From NCBI GenBank assembly GCA_903830915.1, contig CAIKVR010000401.1, forward strand, positions 1 to 38,129: DNA of 38,129 nucleotides. The letters are read 5' to 3'. Made by a program: the position numbers and the translations under genes. Each line of letters begins with the position of its first letter. Position 1 is the stretch's first letter. This stretch comes from an uncultured Bacteroidales bacterium (GTDB lineage Bacteria; Bacteroidota; Bacteroidia; Bacteroidales; Paludibacteraceae). A model generated the notes under the pieces. The model did not search any database. It worked only from the letters and a program-made list of their open reading frames with translations, and was not told the origin of the DNA. Shown piece after piece: positions 16,111 through 24,377 of the stretch.

Positions 16111-16143
16111 ACCAACTGGGTGGCTCAAAGCCACTCCGTTGGT
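16111..16143 (+). terminator. GC-rich hairpin after glyS
   Basis: ACCAACTGGGTGGCT (16111-16125) folds on AGCCACTCCGTTGGT (16129-16143) with one mismatch, one G-T pair and a 3-base loop. There is no U-tract. The apex (GGGTGGCT/AGCCACTCC) resembles the hairpin downstream of parC (GGGTGACTT/AAGTCACCC), suggesting a shared 3'-end element. Confidence 0.5.
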
Positions 16144-16174
16144 ATATCAAGACAAATCTCATAATCTAAAAAAC

Positions 16175-16207
16175 AAAAAAGGATGCTGTTATCAGCATCC
16201 TTTTTTT
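16175..16207. terminator. Terminator shared by glyS and the 1377-aa gene
   Basis: GGATGCTG (16181-16188) and CAGCATCC (16193-16200) form a stem with TTAT loop, flanked by an A run on the left and T7 on the right, so it works on both strands. An identical hairpin occurs at 20667-20686 after the paralogous gene. Confidence 0.88.
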
Positions 16208-16249
16208 ATCAGAGGGATTCTCAAAAATCACCTCCTGCACTTTTTAGAT

Positions 16250-19200
16250 TTATAAAACCACTTTAGCTATCTGATTGCCTATTTTAACTATAACCAGTCC
16301 TTTGTCAGCAACCGGAATACTATTCAACCCACTTATGGTTTGTTTTGCAAGCAATTTCTGTCCTACTGCATTATACAATTCTATTATTTTGCCGGCTTCG
16401 GCTGTAATACGTATAACGCCATCGGAGGCAGAAACAGAGAGATTTGTAACAGGTAAAACAACTTGTGTTGTGAAATCTGAATTTCTTGGAAAAGGTGTTG
16501 TAACCTCAAAGTCATTTCCAATATTCAATGTATAAACAAAACCTCCGGAATACTTGCGAATTGCAGATGTAGTTGCAGTTAGATTAACAGTAGAACTTCC
16601 AAACACAGGAGTTGAAGTTGCACCATAAGGTACATAATCAACATAAGCAGCATTTCCTGTTACTGAAGTTAAATTAGTAGCATCTGCCAGAGTTTGTGCT
16701 GTACTTTTATTATATAAAACCACTTTTCCAGAGGATGCACTCATCGCAATTAAAGTTGTTGAAGCATCAGGTGCTTGTAAAGTTGAACCTACATTCCCAC
16801 CTGCACATTGAATTAAATAATGACAATATTTTTTGATAGTAGTACTTGCTGGAAATACAAAAACACTTGCTGCAGTCCCAGTAGCACTATAATATTGTAT
16901 GCTCCAGTCTGTTATATCAATATCCTGGTCGGTTGTATTATATAATTCAACAAAGTCGTTGGTATATGTAGCTCCGGTACCACCACCACCTCCATACACC
17001 TGAGATATAATCACATTTGGAACTGGAATGGCAGTTACTGTGAGTGACTGACTTACATCAGTAGCTGCATTGTAGTTTGAACTGGCAGCTTGTGAAGCAG
17101 TGATATTGGTTGTACCTGCACCTACAATGTGGATATTTCCCGAAACGATAGTTGCAACAGCTGTATTAGAACTGATGTAAGTTATCGGATTTACAGCTGA
17201 TGAAGCTGAAGTTGCCCCCGGGCTGTAATCAGCATCAGTAGTTGTTTTAGCAACTAAAGCTGGAAAAGTAATTGACTGATTTGCTTTGGTGATATTTGCT
17301 GTTAGTCCTGTTGGTTGTATCAGTATATAATTTGCAACTTTTGTTCCACCGAGCGTGCTGGTAGAAGTTACAGCTATTCCGTCGGACACATTTACATCTG
17401 CAAACGATCCTGTACCTGTTAGTGTGACATTATCAGAGTTAATTATTCCGGTTAGTGTGCCGGTTATCACTGCCGTATTAGTTCCATCATATACTTTTGA
17501 TGTAGCTGCTGCATCGGGTAGAGTTAATGTTTTAGAATTTACAGTTAAAGCACGTAATACATTTGGTGCTTTATCATAGGTTAAGTTACCTGCTTGTGAT
17601 GCTGTAATATTAGCTGTTCCTGCTCCTATAATAGTCACCGTTGAACCATTTACTGTAGCCACTGCAGTATTTGAACTTACATAAGTCACCGACAAAGAAG
17701 AACTTGCAGTTGCCGTTAAATCAAAACTTGCATCACCATAAGTTACTGCACTTAATGATCCAAAAGTAATGGTTTGAGGCAGTAATTGAGTAAATGAAAA
17801 TGCTGATCCGACATTGGAAGTACCGTCATTTAATTTTACCTGTATACTGATTCCATCCTGTGCATCGATTGTTGCCGGAAGTGCTACAGTGAATGTGGCT
17901 ACACCGCTTGCATTAGTTATTGCAACTATACTTTCACCGGTTACTGAAGTTGTTTTGGCACTTCCATTTATTGTGTATGTCTCAGCAGTGGTTGCATCGT
18001 TATTTGTTATAGTGGCATCATATTTAAACGCATATCCCGAAACCGGATTATTGTATTGGTCTTTGGCTGTAAGGGTTACAGTTGTGGTACTATTTGAAGC
18101 TAAAGCCGGACTAATAGAAACTGTAGAATTAGCAGTAGCTACTCCGGCATTTATAACCTGAGTAACTGTGGCATCTCCATATCCGGTGGCAGTAACGGTT
18201 ATTGTTTTTGAGCCGGCTGTGGTTAAAAGTGAATTACCAACAGATGGTTTCAACTGAATGTTACCAGCGGTAATACTATAATCTGAAGCGCTGAGTGCTG
18301 TTCCTCCTACTTTTACAGCGGTAATAGCTGCACGCCAGATAGCATCATCTATAAAAGTGATATCAATATTATTATCTACTGTGTTGGAAGTTGCATCCGC
18401 AGTAAGAGTTGGTACTGGAGAACTTGAAATAACAATTAAAGAATAATCTTCAAATTCACCATCAATACTTGTTGCACAAGATGTTGTATACGCATTATAT
18501 TTTGAAGATACACGCATTCGAGTTGTACCTAAAGAAGCCCCTGAAGGAATAGTGATGCTTAATGGACAAAGACTACTTATCCCACTGGTAACATTCTTAG
18601 CAGTCCCTAATATATATTCTTCTCCTAAGCCACCAGCACTTCCAGCTGTTGTATTAAACGAACCGTCTTGATTCCAATCAATCCAAACTTTTTGACTATT
18701 TGAATAATTGCCACCAGTATTTACAGAAACACTTAAAGCATAAGCAGTTCCTTGAGTCACTGTTGTTGAAATAGCCGAATAATCCTGTACACCACCTAAT
18801 CCAGTTGTAGTTTTATTGATTGTGTTAAAAGTTACATTTGTAATACCATCAGTTGTTGTTGAAGTGGTAGGTGTACAATATTGTAATGCCGGAGTTCCTG
18901 CAGTACTAGCAGTTGCCAATCCATCACCTTTTGCATTAACTGCTTTAATTTGAACTTGATAAGTAGAACCATTAACCATTGGTGTAGTGCCATCCGAAGA
19001 TAAGGTAGATATTGAGATTGGTGATGAGGTTGTACCCGAAGCGCGTATTCTAAATGTCAAACCACCATCGGTTGAATATTTATAAGTTGTAATTGCTGAA
19101 CCACCATTTCCACCTGCAGTAAAAGCAACGCTAAGTGATGCACTGCCTGGAGTTATGGCAGTAATAGTTGGTGCTAATGGTGCAGTTGGAGGTGTAGGGA

Positions 19201-20383
19201 TGTCAAATGTTCCTGATGTAACACCAATTAAACCAGCAGAAGAAAATGCAATACTAGCACCAACTACTGCTGTAGCACTTGTAGCTATCAAACCAGTAAA
19301 TGTAGTTGTACCAGCTAATGAAGTAACAGTAGTAGTACCTCCCAATGTCCAGATACCAGCACTAACTTCAGCTGTTACCGAAGTTGTACTTGTTGTTGTA
19401 TTTCCATATTGATCCTGAATATAAACAGATGGTTGTGTTGCTAATGCACTACCATTTATTGCTGGTGCTTTAGGTTGGGTTTTAATCCCTAGTTTAGTAG
19501 CAGCGCCTGCACCGATAATTTGCGACACTGTTGCATCAGCATAATCTGTTGCTACAACACTGATTGTTTTTGAGCCGGATGTGGTTAAAAGTGAATTACC
19601 AACAGATGGTTTCAACTGAATATTACCAGCGGTAATACTATAATCTGAAGCGCTAAGTGCTGTCCCACCTACTTTTACAGCGGTAATAGCTGCACGCCAG
19701 ATAGCATCGTCTGTAAAAGTGACATCAATATTGTTATCAACTGTGTTGGCGGTTGCATCAGCAGTAAGAGTTGGTGCTATCAAAGAAGATATTACTCCAA
19801 CTAACTTAATATCATCAACTCTAATTGCATTTGACCCTGACTTTACAAACCTGATTTTCAGACTATTAGTTTGTCCTCCACTAGGAATAATCAATGATTT
19901 TGCAGTGTACCAACCAACCGCAGCTGTGGCTGACTCATTAAATAACGTACTTGAAGTATTTGCAATTGTTACCCATGCAGTTCCATTATAATAATCAATT
20001 GATAGTGTTGCAAATGCTGTTGCAATCTCCTTCCTATAAGCATAGGAGAGTGTGAGATTTGAATAACTTGATGCATTAATACCTTCAATTGAAAATCCAT
20101 AAGAATTGTTTGTTGAAGTAAAATAAACATTACCTCCAGCTGAAGCACCAGTATAACCTGATGATGGACTTGAAATTCTAATATCTGCTGAATTAGTTTG
20201 AGATCCATTGGAAAAGGTTAACAAGCCATTATTTTGCCATCCATTATAAGATGCTATAGTAGTTGTTCCTGTAGGTACTCCAATATTTTCAGAAAATATA
20301 GTAGTTTGTCCCCACGCACTTACACTTCCCACCATTATCACTAAGGCAAAAAGAATCGATTTGAAAAATATAGGTTTTCTCAT
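16250..20383 (-). CDS. Large secreted multi-domain protein with C-terminal sorting-like domain (1377 aa)
   Basis: It has a signal peptide (about residues 1-26, cleavage near SAWGQ), then a beta-rich N-terminal module (27-195). A module with KVGGTALSASDYSI occurs twice (about 202-273 and 656-727) and resembles the DUF1533/Shr-like Hb-interacting domain. Next are a fibronectin type III-like domain (about 398-498), a GEVED domain with KVWIDWNQDGSF (about 504-654), an invasin-like Ig domain (748-864), MBG-like and YDG repeats (868-1118), and a lamin-tail-like domain with NDFVELYNTTDQDIDITDW (1124-1310). It ends with a sorting-like C-terminal domain (ELYNAVGQKLLAKQ ... KIGNQIAKVVL). No catalytic motif is seen; adhesion or matrix function is inference. 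Domain borders are estimates by eye. Confidence 0.85.
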   Translation of the reverse strand: MRKPIFFKSILFALVIMVGSVSAWGQTTIFSENIGVPTGTTTIASYNGWQNNGLLTFSNGSQTNSADIRISSPSSGYTGASAGGNVYFTSTNNSYGFSIEGINASSYSNLTLSYAYRKEIATAFATLSIDYYNGTAWVTIANTSSTLFNESATAAVGWYTAKSLIIPSGGQTNSLKIRFVKSGSNAIRVDDIKLVGVISSLIAPTLTADATANTVDNNIDVTFTDDAIWRAAITAVKVGGTALSASDYSITAGNIQLKPSVGNSLLTTSGSKTISVVATDYADATVSQIIGAGAATKLGIKTQPKAPAINGSALATQPSVYIQDQYGNTTTSTTSVTAEVSAGIWTLGGTTTVTSLAGTTTFTGLIATSATAVVGASIAFSSAGLIGVTSGTFDIPTPPTAPLAPTITAITPGSASLSVAFTAGGNGGSAITTYKYSTDGGLTFRIRASGTTSSPISISTLSSDGTTPMVNGSTYQVQIKAVNAKGDGLATASTAGTPALQYCTPTTSTTTDGITNVTFNTINKTTTGLGGVQDYSAISTTVTQGTAYALSVSVNTGGNYSNSQKVWIDWNQDGSFNTTAGSAGGLGEEYILGTAKNVTSGISSLCPLSITIPSGASLGTTRMRVSSKYNAYTTSCATSIDGEFEDYSLIVISSSPVPTLTADATSNTVDNNIDITFIDDAIWRAAITAVKVGGTALSASDYSITAGNIQLKPSVGNSLLTTAGSKTITVTATGYGDATVTQVINAGVATANSTVSISPALASNSTTTVTLTAKDQYNNPVSGYAFKYDATITNNDATTAETYTINGSAKTTSVTGESIVAITNASGVATFTVALPATIDAQDGISIQVKLNDGTSNVGSAFSFTQLLPQTITFGSLSAVTYGDASFDLTATASSSLSVTYVSSNTAVATVNGSTVTIIGAGTANITASQAGNLTYDKAPNVLRALTVNSKTLTLPDAAATSKVYDGTNTAVITGTLTGIINSDNVTLTGTGSFADVNVSDGIAVTSTSTLGGTKVANYILIQPTGLTANITKANQSITFPALVAKTTTDADYSPGATSASSAVNPITYISSNTAVATIVSGNIHIVGAGTTNITASQAASSNYNAATDVSQSLTVTAIPVPNVIISQVYGGGGGTGATYTNDFVELYNTTDQDIDITDWSIQYYSATGTAASVFVFPASTTIKKYCHYLIQCAGGNVGSTLQAPDASTTLIAMSASSGKVVLYNKSTAQTLADATNLTSVTGNAAYVDYVPYGATSTPVFGSSTVNLTATTSAIRKYSGGFVYTLNIGNDFEVTTPFPRNSDFTTQVVLPVTNLSVSASDGVIRITAEAGKIIELYNAVGQKLLAKQTISGLNSIPVADKGLVIVKIGNQIAKVVL
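18201..18414. repeat. Intragenic direct repeat, copy B
   Basis: This segment matches 19563-19776 almost base for base with no gaps (constant offset of 1362). It encodes the second KVGGTALSASDYSITAGNIQ module and the end of its neighbour. The closeness at DNA level implies recent duplication or gene conversion. Confidence 0.85.
19563..19776. repeat. Intragenic direct repeat, copy A
   Basis: Partner of 18201-18414 in the same gene. Differences are scattered single bases, several of them synonymous. Recombination between the copies would delete 1362 bases in frame (454 codons). Confidence 0.85.
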
Positions 20384-20485
20384 GTGTATAACCTTTTAAT
20401 TTTTTATAAGTTTATTGCCCTGTTTATTGAAAAAATCTCAGCATTTTCGATATAAATATGTCATTTTAATACAAAAATAAGACGA

Positions 20486-20516
20486 CAAAGATAGAAATTA
20501 GAATTTACAATTGCAA
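20486..20516 (-). promoter_or_regulatory. Promoter of the 1377-aa secreted protein gene
   Basis: The plus strand CAAAGATA (20486-20493) gives TATCTTTG on the minus strand, with TTG (plus CAA, 20514-20516) 20 bases further upstream. The surrounding 20458-20501 is similar to 23903-23946 before the paralogue, so the regulatory region was probably duplicated with the gene. The leader is about 95 bases long. Confidence 0.65.
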
Positions 20517-20660
20517 CAGTTTTTAAAAATAAGTTCATAGTTGAAATGAATATATAAAATTATATCAATAACTTTCACGGTTTAGCAGCTGATTAAAAGT
20601 TCTAAGAATTCCCTTTTTCAGCAAGCAAGTTCAAGTTAATGAAAATTATATGAAAAAATA

Positions 20661-20692
20661 AAAAAAGGATGCTGTTATCAGCATCCTTTTTT
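20661..20692 (-). terminator. Terminator of the 1016-aa gene
   Basis: GGATGCTG (20667-20674), TTAT loop, CAGCATCC (20679-20686), with A and T runs on either side. It is identical in stem and loop to the hairpin at 16181-16200. Confidence 0.88.
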
Positions 20693-20734
20693 ATTTTTGG
20701 GGTGATTCAAAATCACCTCCTGCACTTTTTAGAT

Positions 20735-23700
20735 TTATAAAACCACTTTAGCTATCTGATTGCCCACTTTTACGATAACCAGTCCTTTGGCAGCAACCGG
20801 AATAGTGTTCATACCACTTATGGTTTGTTTTACAAGCAGTTTCTGTCCTACTGCATTATACAATTCCATTACTTGGCCGGCTATGGCAGTAAAGCGTATA
20901 ACGCCATCGGAGGCAGAAACTGAGAGATTTTCATATACATTATTTAATGCTGTCCAAATTCCGGCATTAAGCTGGAAAGTAACCGAAGTTGCCCCTGGGC
21001 TACTTATTGTCAATATTGCTGTATCAGCATTTGAACCACCGTTCACATAAGAAATTGTTACAGCAGTATTTGTAACTGTACCATTAGATTGAGTTAGAAT
21101 CTTGGGATTTACATCAAACAAATTTGCATTTGCACCACTGATTGCCAATGAGATATTATCTGTAAGATTAGTACCACTAACATTAATAATACTACTAGGA
21201 ACAGCAATTGTCAAAATTGGAATAAGAACTTCTGTAACAGTAATTGTTGGGGTTGCGACTGAAACTGAACCAAAAAGAGTAAGGTCGTCAATTCTCCAGT
21301 TGGCTGTGTTAGCAGAAGCACTACCAGTTCCATTATAACCGTAAATTCTGTAAGTAATTGCTGATGAAGCAGACGAACTAATACCTGTTTTTGATTGTAA
21401 TGCCCATGATGAAGTATTAGTTAATGTGCCGGTTGTTAAGTCAGAAGCATAAGAATCAGCACTACTTCTCAATGTGAAACTTAATGGTCCTGTAGTTGTT
21501 GAGCGGGAACCAAAAGATATTCCAGTTAATATGTAAGTTGATTTGGCAGCGGGCGTAACTGTGAATTCGAAGTAAGCACTTCCGCTTGCAGCAGTGTTTA
21601 AAACACCTGTTTTAGATGCAGCACAAGCATTATTTGTACCTGATGCACCAGTATAACCCGAACTCACGCTAGTAGATGAAATCATTGTTGTTGTCCCGTT
21701 GTTATTTCCCTGTGTTAAATCACTTATTGTAACATTAGTAGTTACAGAGCTTGGAGTAGCTGTTCCTGATGTAAAATTCCATGCACCCAAAGTTTGCGGA
21801 GCAACACTTACAGTTAAAGTCTGTGATGCATCAGTGGCAGCGTTATAATTAGCACTTGCAACCTGTGAAACAGTCAGAGTTGTTGTTCCTTCAGCTACAA
21901 CATGAACTAAACCTGTGGTCGCATTGATTGTAGCAACTGCAGTGTTTGAACTTGCATAGCTCAATGTATTAGTAGCAGAAGTCGCAGATGTCGCAGCCAA
22001 GGAATAATCAGCGTCTCCTACGTTTTTTGAAGCAGTCGCAGCCAATATAATTGTTTGGTTTGCTTTAGTAATACTAGCTGTCAAGCCAGTAGGCTGTGTC
22101 AGCGTATAGTTTGCTGCTTTTGTTCCACCTAATGTGCTGGTTGAAGTTACTGCTATTCCGTCGGCAACATTTACATCGGCAAAAGTACCTGTACCTGTAA
22201 GTGTAACATTATCTGAATTTATTATACCTGTCAATGTTCCGGTAATAACAGCTGCATTTGTGCCATCATAAGTTTTTGAAGTAGCTGCTGCATCGGGTAA
22301 AGTTAATGCTTTTGCATTTACTGTCAACGCCTGAATAACATCAGCAGCAGGATTAAAAGATCCGTTACCAGCCTGTGAAGCGGTGATATTGGTTGAACCA
22401 GCACCTATAATTGTAACTGTTGAACCACTTACTGTAGCCACAGCTGTATTAGAACTAGCATAAGTTACTGGCAAAGTAGAACTTGCTGTTGCAGTCAAAT
22501 CAAAAGCAATACCCCCATAAGTCACTGAACTTAATGCGCCAAACGTAATTGTTTGAGGAGTTAATGATTGATTTACTGTCAGAACCTGATCAACTGATGT
22601 AGCAGCAGTATAATTTGTATTGCCTGCTTGCAATGCAGTTATAGTTGTAGTTCCTACCCCGACAATATGAACTGTAGAACCAGAAACTGTAGCCACAGCT
22701 GTGTTAGAACTTGAATAGCTTACAGTTAAGCCTGAACTGGCAGTAGCTGTTAAACTAAAATCAGCATCAGAATTCAATTTTGCTGCCAAAGCACCAAAAG
22801 TTATGGTTTGACTGGCTTTGGCAATGGTGAAACTCAATGTGGCTGAAGCACTTGTACCGGCAGCATTTGTCGCAGTTACATCGGTTGAAAATGGACCAGC
22901 AGCTGTTGGAGTTCCGGTAATTGCACCCGTTGTAGTATTCAACGATAATCCTGCCGGTAAAATAGTTGAATTTGCAAGGGCATAACTTGTTGGTGTATTT
23001 GTTGCTGAGATATTATACGAAAAAGCTGTTCCTACAGTTCCTGTTGGAGATGCAGCTGAAACAACAGGGGGAGTAGCAGCAGCCGATGTAGATGTAACTG
23101 CAACATTATCAATGCTAATTTTTGCACGACTTCCTGTTGTTCCACCAGTAGCATTATACTCATAAAAACGAATTACAGCAGAAGCTGCATTATTAAACGA
23201 AGCAGGCAAAGTAATACTACTTATCGTCCCATTGCTTGCCACGTTATTTGTTACATTTAGTACAGCCGCTCCAGTTAATTCAGTAAAAGTAATTCCATCT
23301 GTTGAAGTGTATATTTTAAGTGAAGCTTTTCTATCACCAGTGCTATTAGATACTTGAGCCCAATCAAAACTTAAGACACCTGCATTCCTCCCGGTAAAAT
23401 TAAGATATAAATCAACAGCAACTGCACTAGTATTATCTGTTGAACCTGTTGATAATAGAACTAAATTTGTTGTTCCTCTTTGAACGCCTCCTGTAGTGGT
23501 AGTTGTGAAAGCTGTTGATGTAGCAGTTGTTTTCTTGCCGTCTGGTATTGTTCCAGTTGCATTAGCAGCAACAGCTGTCCATTCTGTACAATCTGTACCG
23601 CCAAAATTATTTGGCCAGTTTGTTGTATTTGCGATATTTGTAAATGTTTCGGAATAATCTCCACTTGACATCAAATAAGGATTTGGAGTAAGGGGATTTG

Positions 23701-23785
23701 TTATTACCGCCCCCGAGGCATTTGCACTTCCCACCAGTATCGCAAAGGCGAGAATTAATGTTTTGAAAAAAGTAGTTTTTCTCAT
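20735..23785 (-). CDS. Large secreted multi-domain protein with C-terminal sorting-like domain (1016 aa), paralogue of the 1377-aa protein
   Basis: Its signal peptide (MRKTTFFKTLILAFAILVGS, cleavage near NASG) is close to that of the neighbour. A jelly-roll-like N-terminal module (about 27-228) is followed by a putative-Ig domain with AGLSLNTTTGAITGTPTAAG (229-325). Then come three MBG-like repeats of the TITFGAL...SSNTAVATVSGSTV type (about 326-405, 408-490 and 580-660) with a YDG domain between them (TSKTYDGTNAAVITG, about 490-580), a second jelly-roll-like module (about 665-835) and an Ig-like module (836-950). The sorting-like domain (about 953-1016) matches the neighbour at most positions. 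It is probably surface-exposed or released; no enzyme motif is seen, so function is unknown. Confidence 0.85.
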   Translation of the reverse strand: MRKTTFFKTLILAFAILVGSANASGAVITNPLTPNPYLMSSGDYSETFTNIANTTNWPNNFGGTDCTEWTAVAANATGTIPDGKKTTATSTAFTTTTTGGVQRGTTNLVLLSTGSTDNTSAVAVDLYLNFTGRNAGVLSFDWAQVSNSTGDRKASLKIYTSTDGITFTELTGAAVLNVTNNVASNGTISSITLPASFNNAASAVIRFYEYNATGGTTGSRAKISIDNVAVTSTSAAATPPVVSAASPTGTVGTAFSYNISATNTPTSYALANSTILPAGLSLNTTTGAITGTPTAAGPFSTDVTATNAAGTSASATLSFTIAKASQTITFGALAAKLNSDADFSLTATASSGLTVSYSSSNTAVATVSGSTVHIVGVGTTTITALQAGNTNYTAATSVDQVLTVNQSLTPQTITFGALSSVTYGGIAFDLTATASSTLPVTYASSNTAVATVSGSTVTIIGAGSTNITASQAGNGSFNPAADVIQALTVNAKALTLPDAAATSKTYDGTNAAVITGTLTGIINSDNVTLTGTGTFADVNVADGIAVTSTSTLGGTKAANYTLTQPTGLTASITKANQTIILAATASKNVGDADYSLAATSATSATNTLSYASSNTAVATINATTGLVHVVAEGTTTLTVSQVASANYNAATDASQTLTVSVAPQTLGAWNFTSGTATPSSVTTNVTISDLTQGNNNGTTTMISSTSVSSGYTGASGTNNACAASKTGVLNTAASGSAYFEFTVTPAAKSTYILTGISFGSRSTTTGPLSFTLRSSADSYASDLTTGTLTNTSSWALQSKTGISSSASSAITYRIYGYNGTGSASANTANWRIDDLTLFGSVSVATPTITVTEVLIPILTIAVPSSIINVSGTNLTDNISLAISGANANLFDVNPKILTQSNGTVTNTAVTISYVNGGSNADTAILTISSPGATSVTFQLNAGIWTALNNVYENLSVSASDGVIRFTAIAGQVMELYNAVGQKLLVKQTISGMNTIPVAAKGLVIVKVGNQIAKVVL

Positions 23786-23832
23786 GTTGTTCGTTTTTTT
23801 AAATATTATAATAAATTATTGATTCTATTTTG

Positions 23833-23840
23833 CAAAGATA
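23833..23840 (-). promoter_or_regulatory. Second -7 box candidate near the 1016-aa gene
   Basis: The minus strand reads TATCTTTG 47 bases before the ATG. There is no -33 element at the right distance. The box at 23931-23938 is better supported because it has one and because its context is shared with the paralogue. Confidence 0.4.
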
Positions 23841-23930
23841 AGCCTATTCCTTGTTTCCTGAGCCTGAAATGCATTACAAAAGCATTACATTTCTACATAA
23901 AAATGGCATTTTCATACCAATAAGGGATGA

Positions 23931-23961
23931 CAAAGATAAAAATTAGTATCTGAATATGCAA
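23931..23961 (-). promoter_or_regulatory. Promoter of the 1016-aa secreted protein gene
   Basis: TATCTTTG on the minus strand (23931-23938) with TTG (plus CAA, 23959-23961) and a 20-base spacer, the same arrangement as before the 1377-aa gene. The flank 23903-23946 is shared with 20458-20501. Confidence 0.6.
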
Positions 23962-24113
23962 TAGGGTTTTGAATTTTCAGTAAATAAATATTCATTGTTT
24001 TCATGAATATTTGCTGTATTTACGGGCATTAGCGAAGGTTTTAAAAAATAACGTTTTAAAATATAATTTTGTTTAGAATTCATAATTATATTTTTCGGAA
24101 AGAAATAACAGAA

Positions 24114-24141
24114 AAAAAGGGCGTCGTTGCTGACACCCTTT
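24114..24141 (-). terminator. Distal minus-strand terminator
   Basis: On the minus strand AAAGGGTGTC pairs with GACGCCCTTT with one C/A mismatch, followed by a run of seven T residues. It lies about 180 bases beyond the first terminator of the 354-aa gene and no gene is visible between them. Confidence 0.55.
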
Positions 24142-24292
24142 ATACTATAACGATAAAATAAACTTTCCAATAAGCTTTAAGCAATCAGGGAAAATCAATT
24201 TTTTGTCACCGGAAAAGGTGGTATAATGCAATAAATCAATCTTCTGACAGAATTTAGTTTCTAAATTACTCAACGGCTGAAAAACTAAAATA

Positions 24293-24322
24293 AAGAAGAG
24301 TGCCTTTGCAGACACTCTTCTT
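24293..24322 (-). terminator. Terminator of the 354-aa secreted protein gene
   Basis: AAGAAGAGTG (24293-24302) and CACTCTTCTT (24313-24322) form a 10-bp stem with a 10-base loop. The minus strand continues with TATTTTAGTTTTTC. It lies about 55 bases after the stop codon at 24378. Confidence 0.75.
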
Positions 24323-24377
24323 ATGAACAAAACAACTAATAATACTCAAACGTAAACAACACACTACCTAATCAAAT

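Larger units (their letters stand above)
20384..20734. other. Intergenic region between the two large paralogues
   Basis: It holds the promoter of the 1377-aa gene (-7 box 20486-20493) and the terminator of the 1016-aa gene (20661-20692). The rest is AT-rich with no open frame of note. Confidence 0.7.
23786..24377. other. Gene-free stretch upstream of the 1016-aa gene
   Basis: It holds two -7-like boxes for the downstream gene (23833-23840 and 23931-23938) and two minus-strand terminators (about 24114-24141 and 24293-24322). Short open frames on the minus strand (23943-24170 and 24145-24330) cross a terminator stem and look like no known protein, so I do not call them. The roughly 150 bases between the two terminators contain nothing I recognise. 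Confidence 0.6.

Noticed and set aside
16275-19991. Several plus-strand open frames inside the large secreted-protein genes
   Set aside because: They are shadows produced by the Thr/Ser/Val-rich coding of the opposite strand; no start context or domain.
16250-23785. Large secreted proteins as enzymes
   Set aside because: Only Ig-like, FN3-like, GEVED, lamin-tail-like and sorting-type modules are visible; no catalytic motif was found.
23943-24330. Two short minus-strand frames (75 and 61 codons)
   Set aside because: They overlap each other, cross a terminator stem and have no recognisable sequence.
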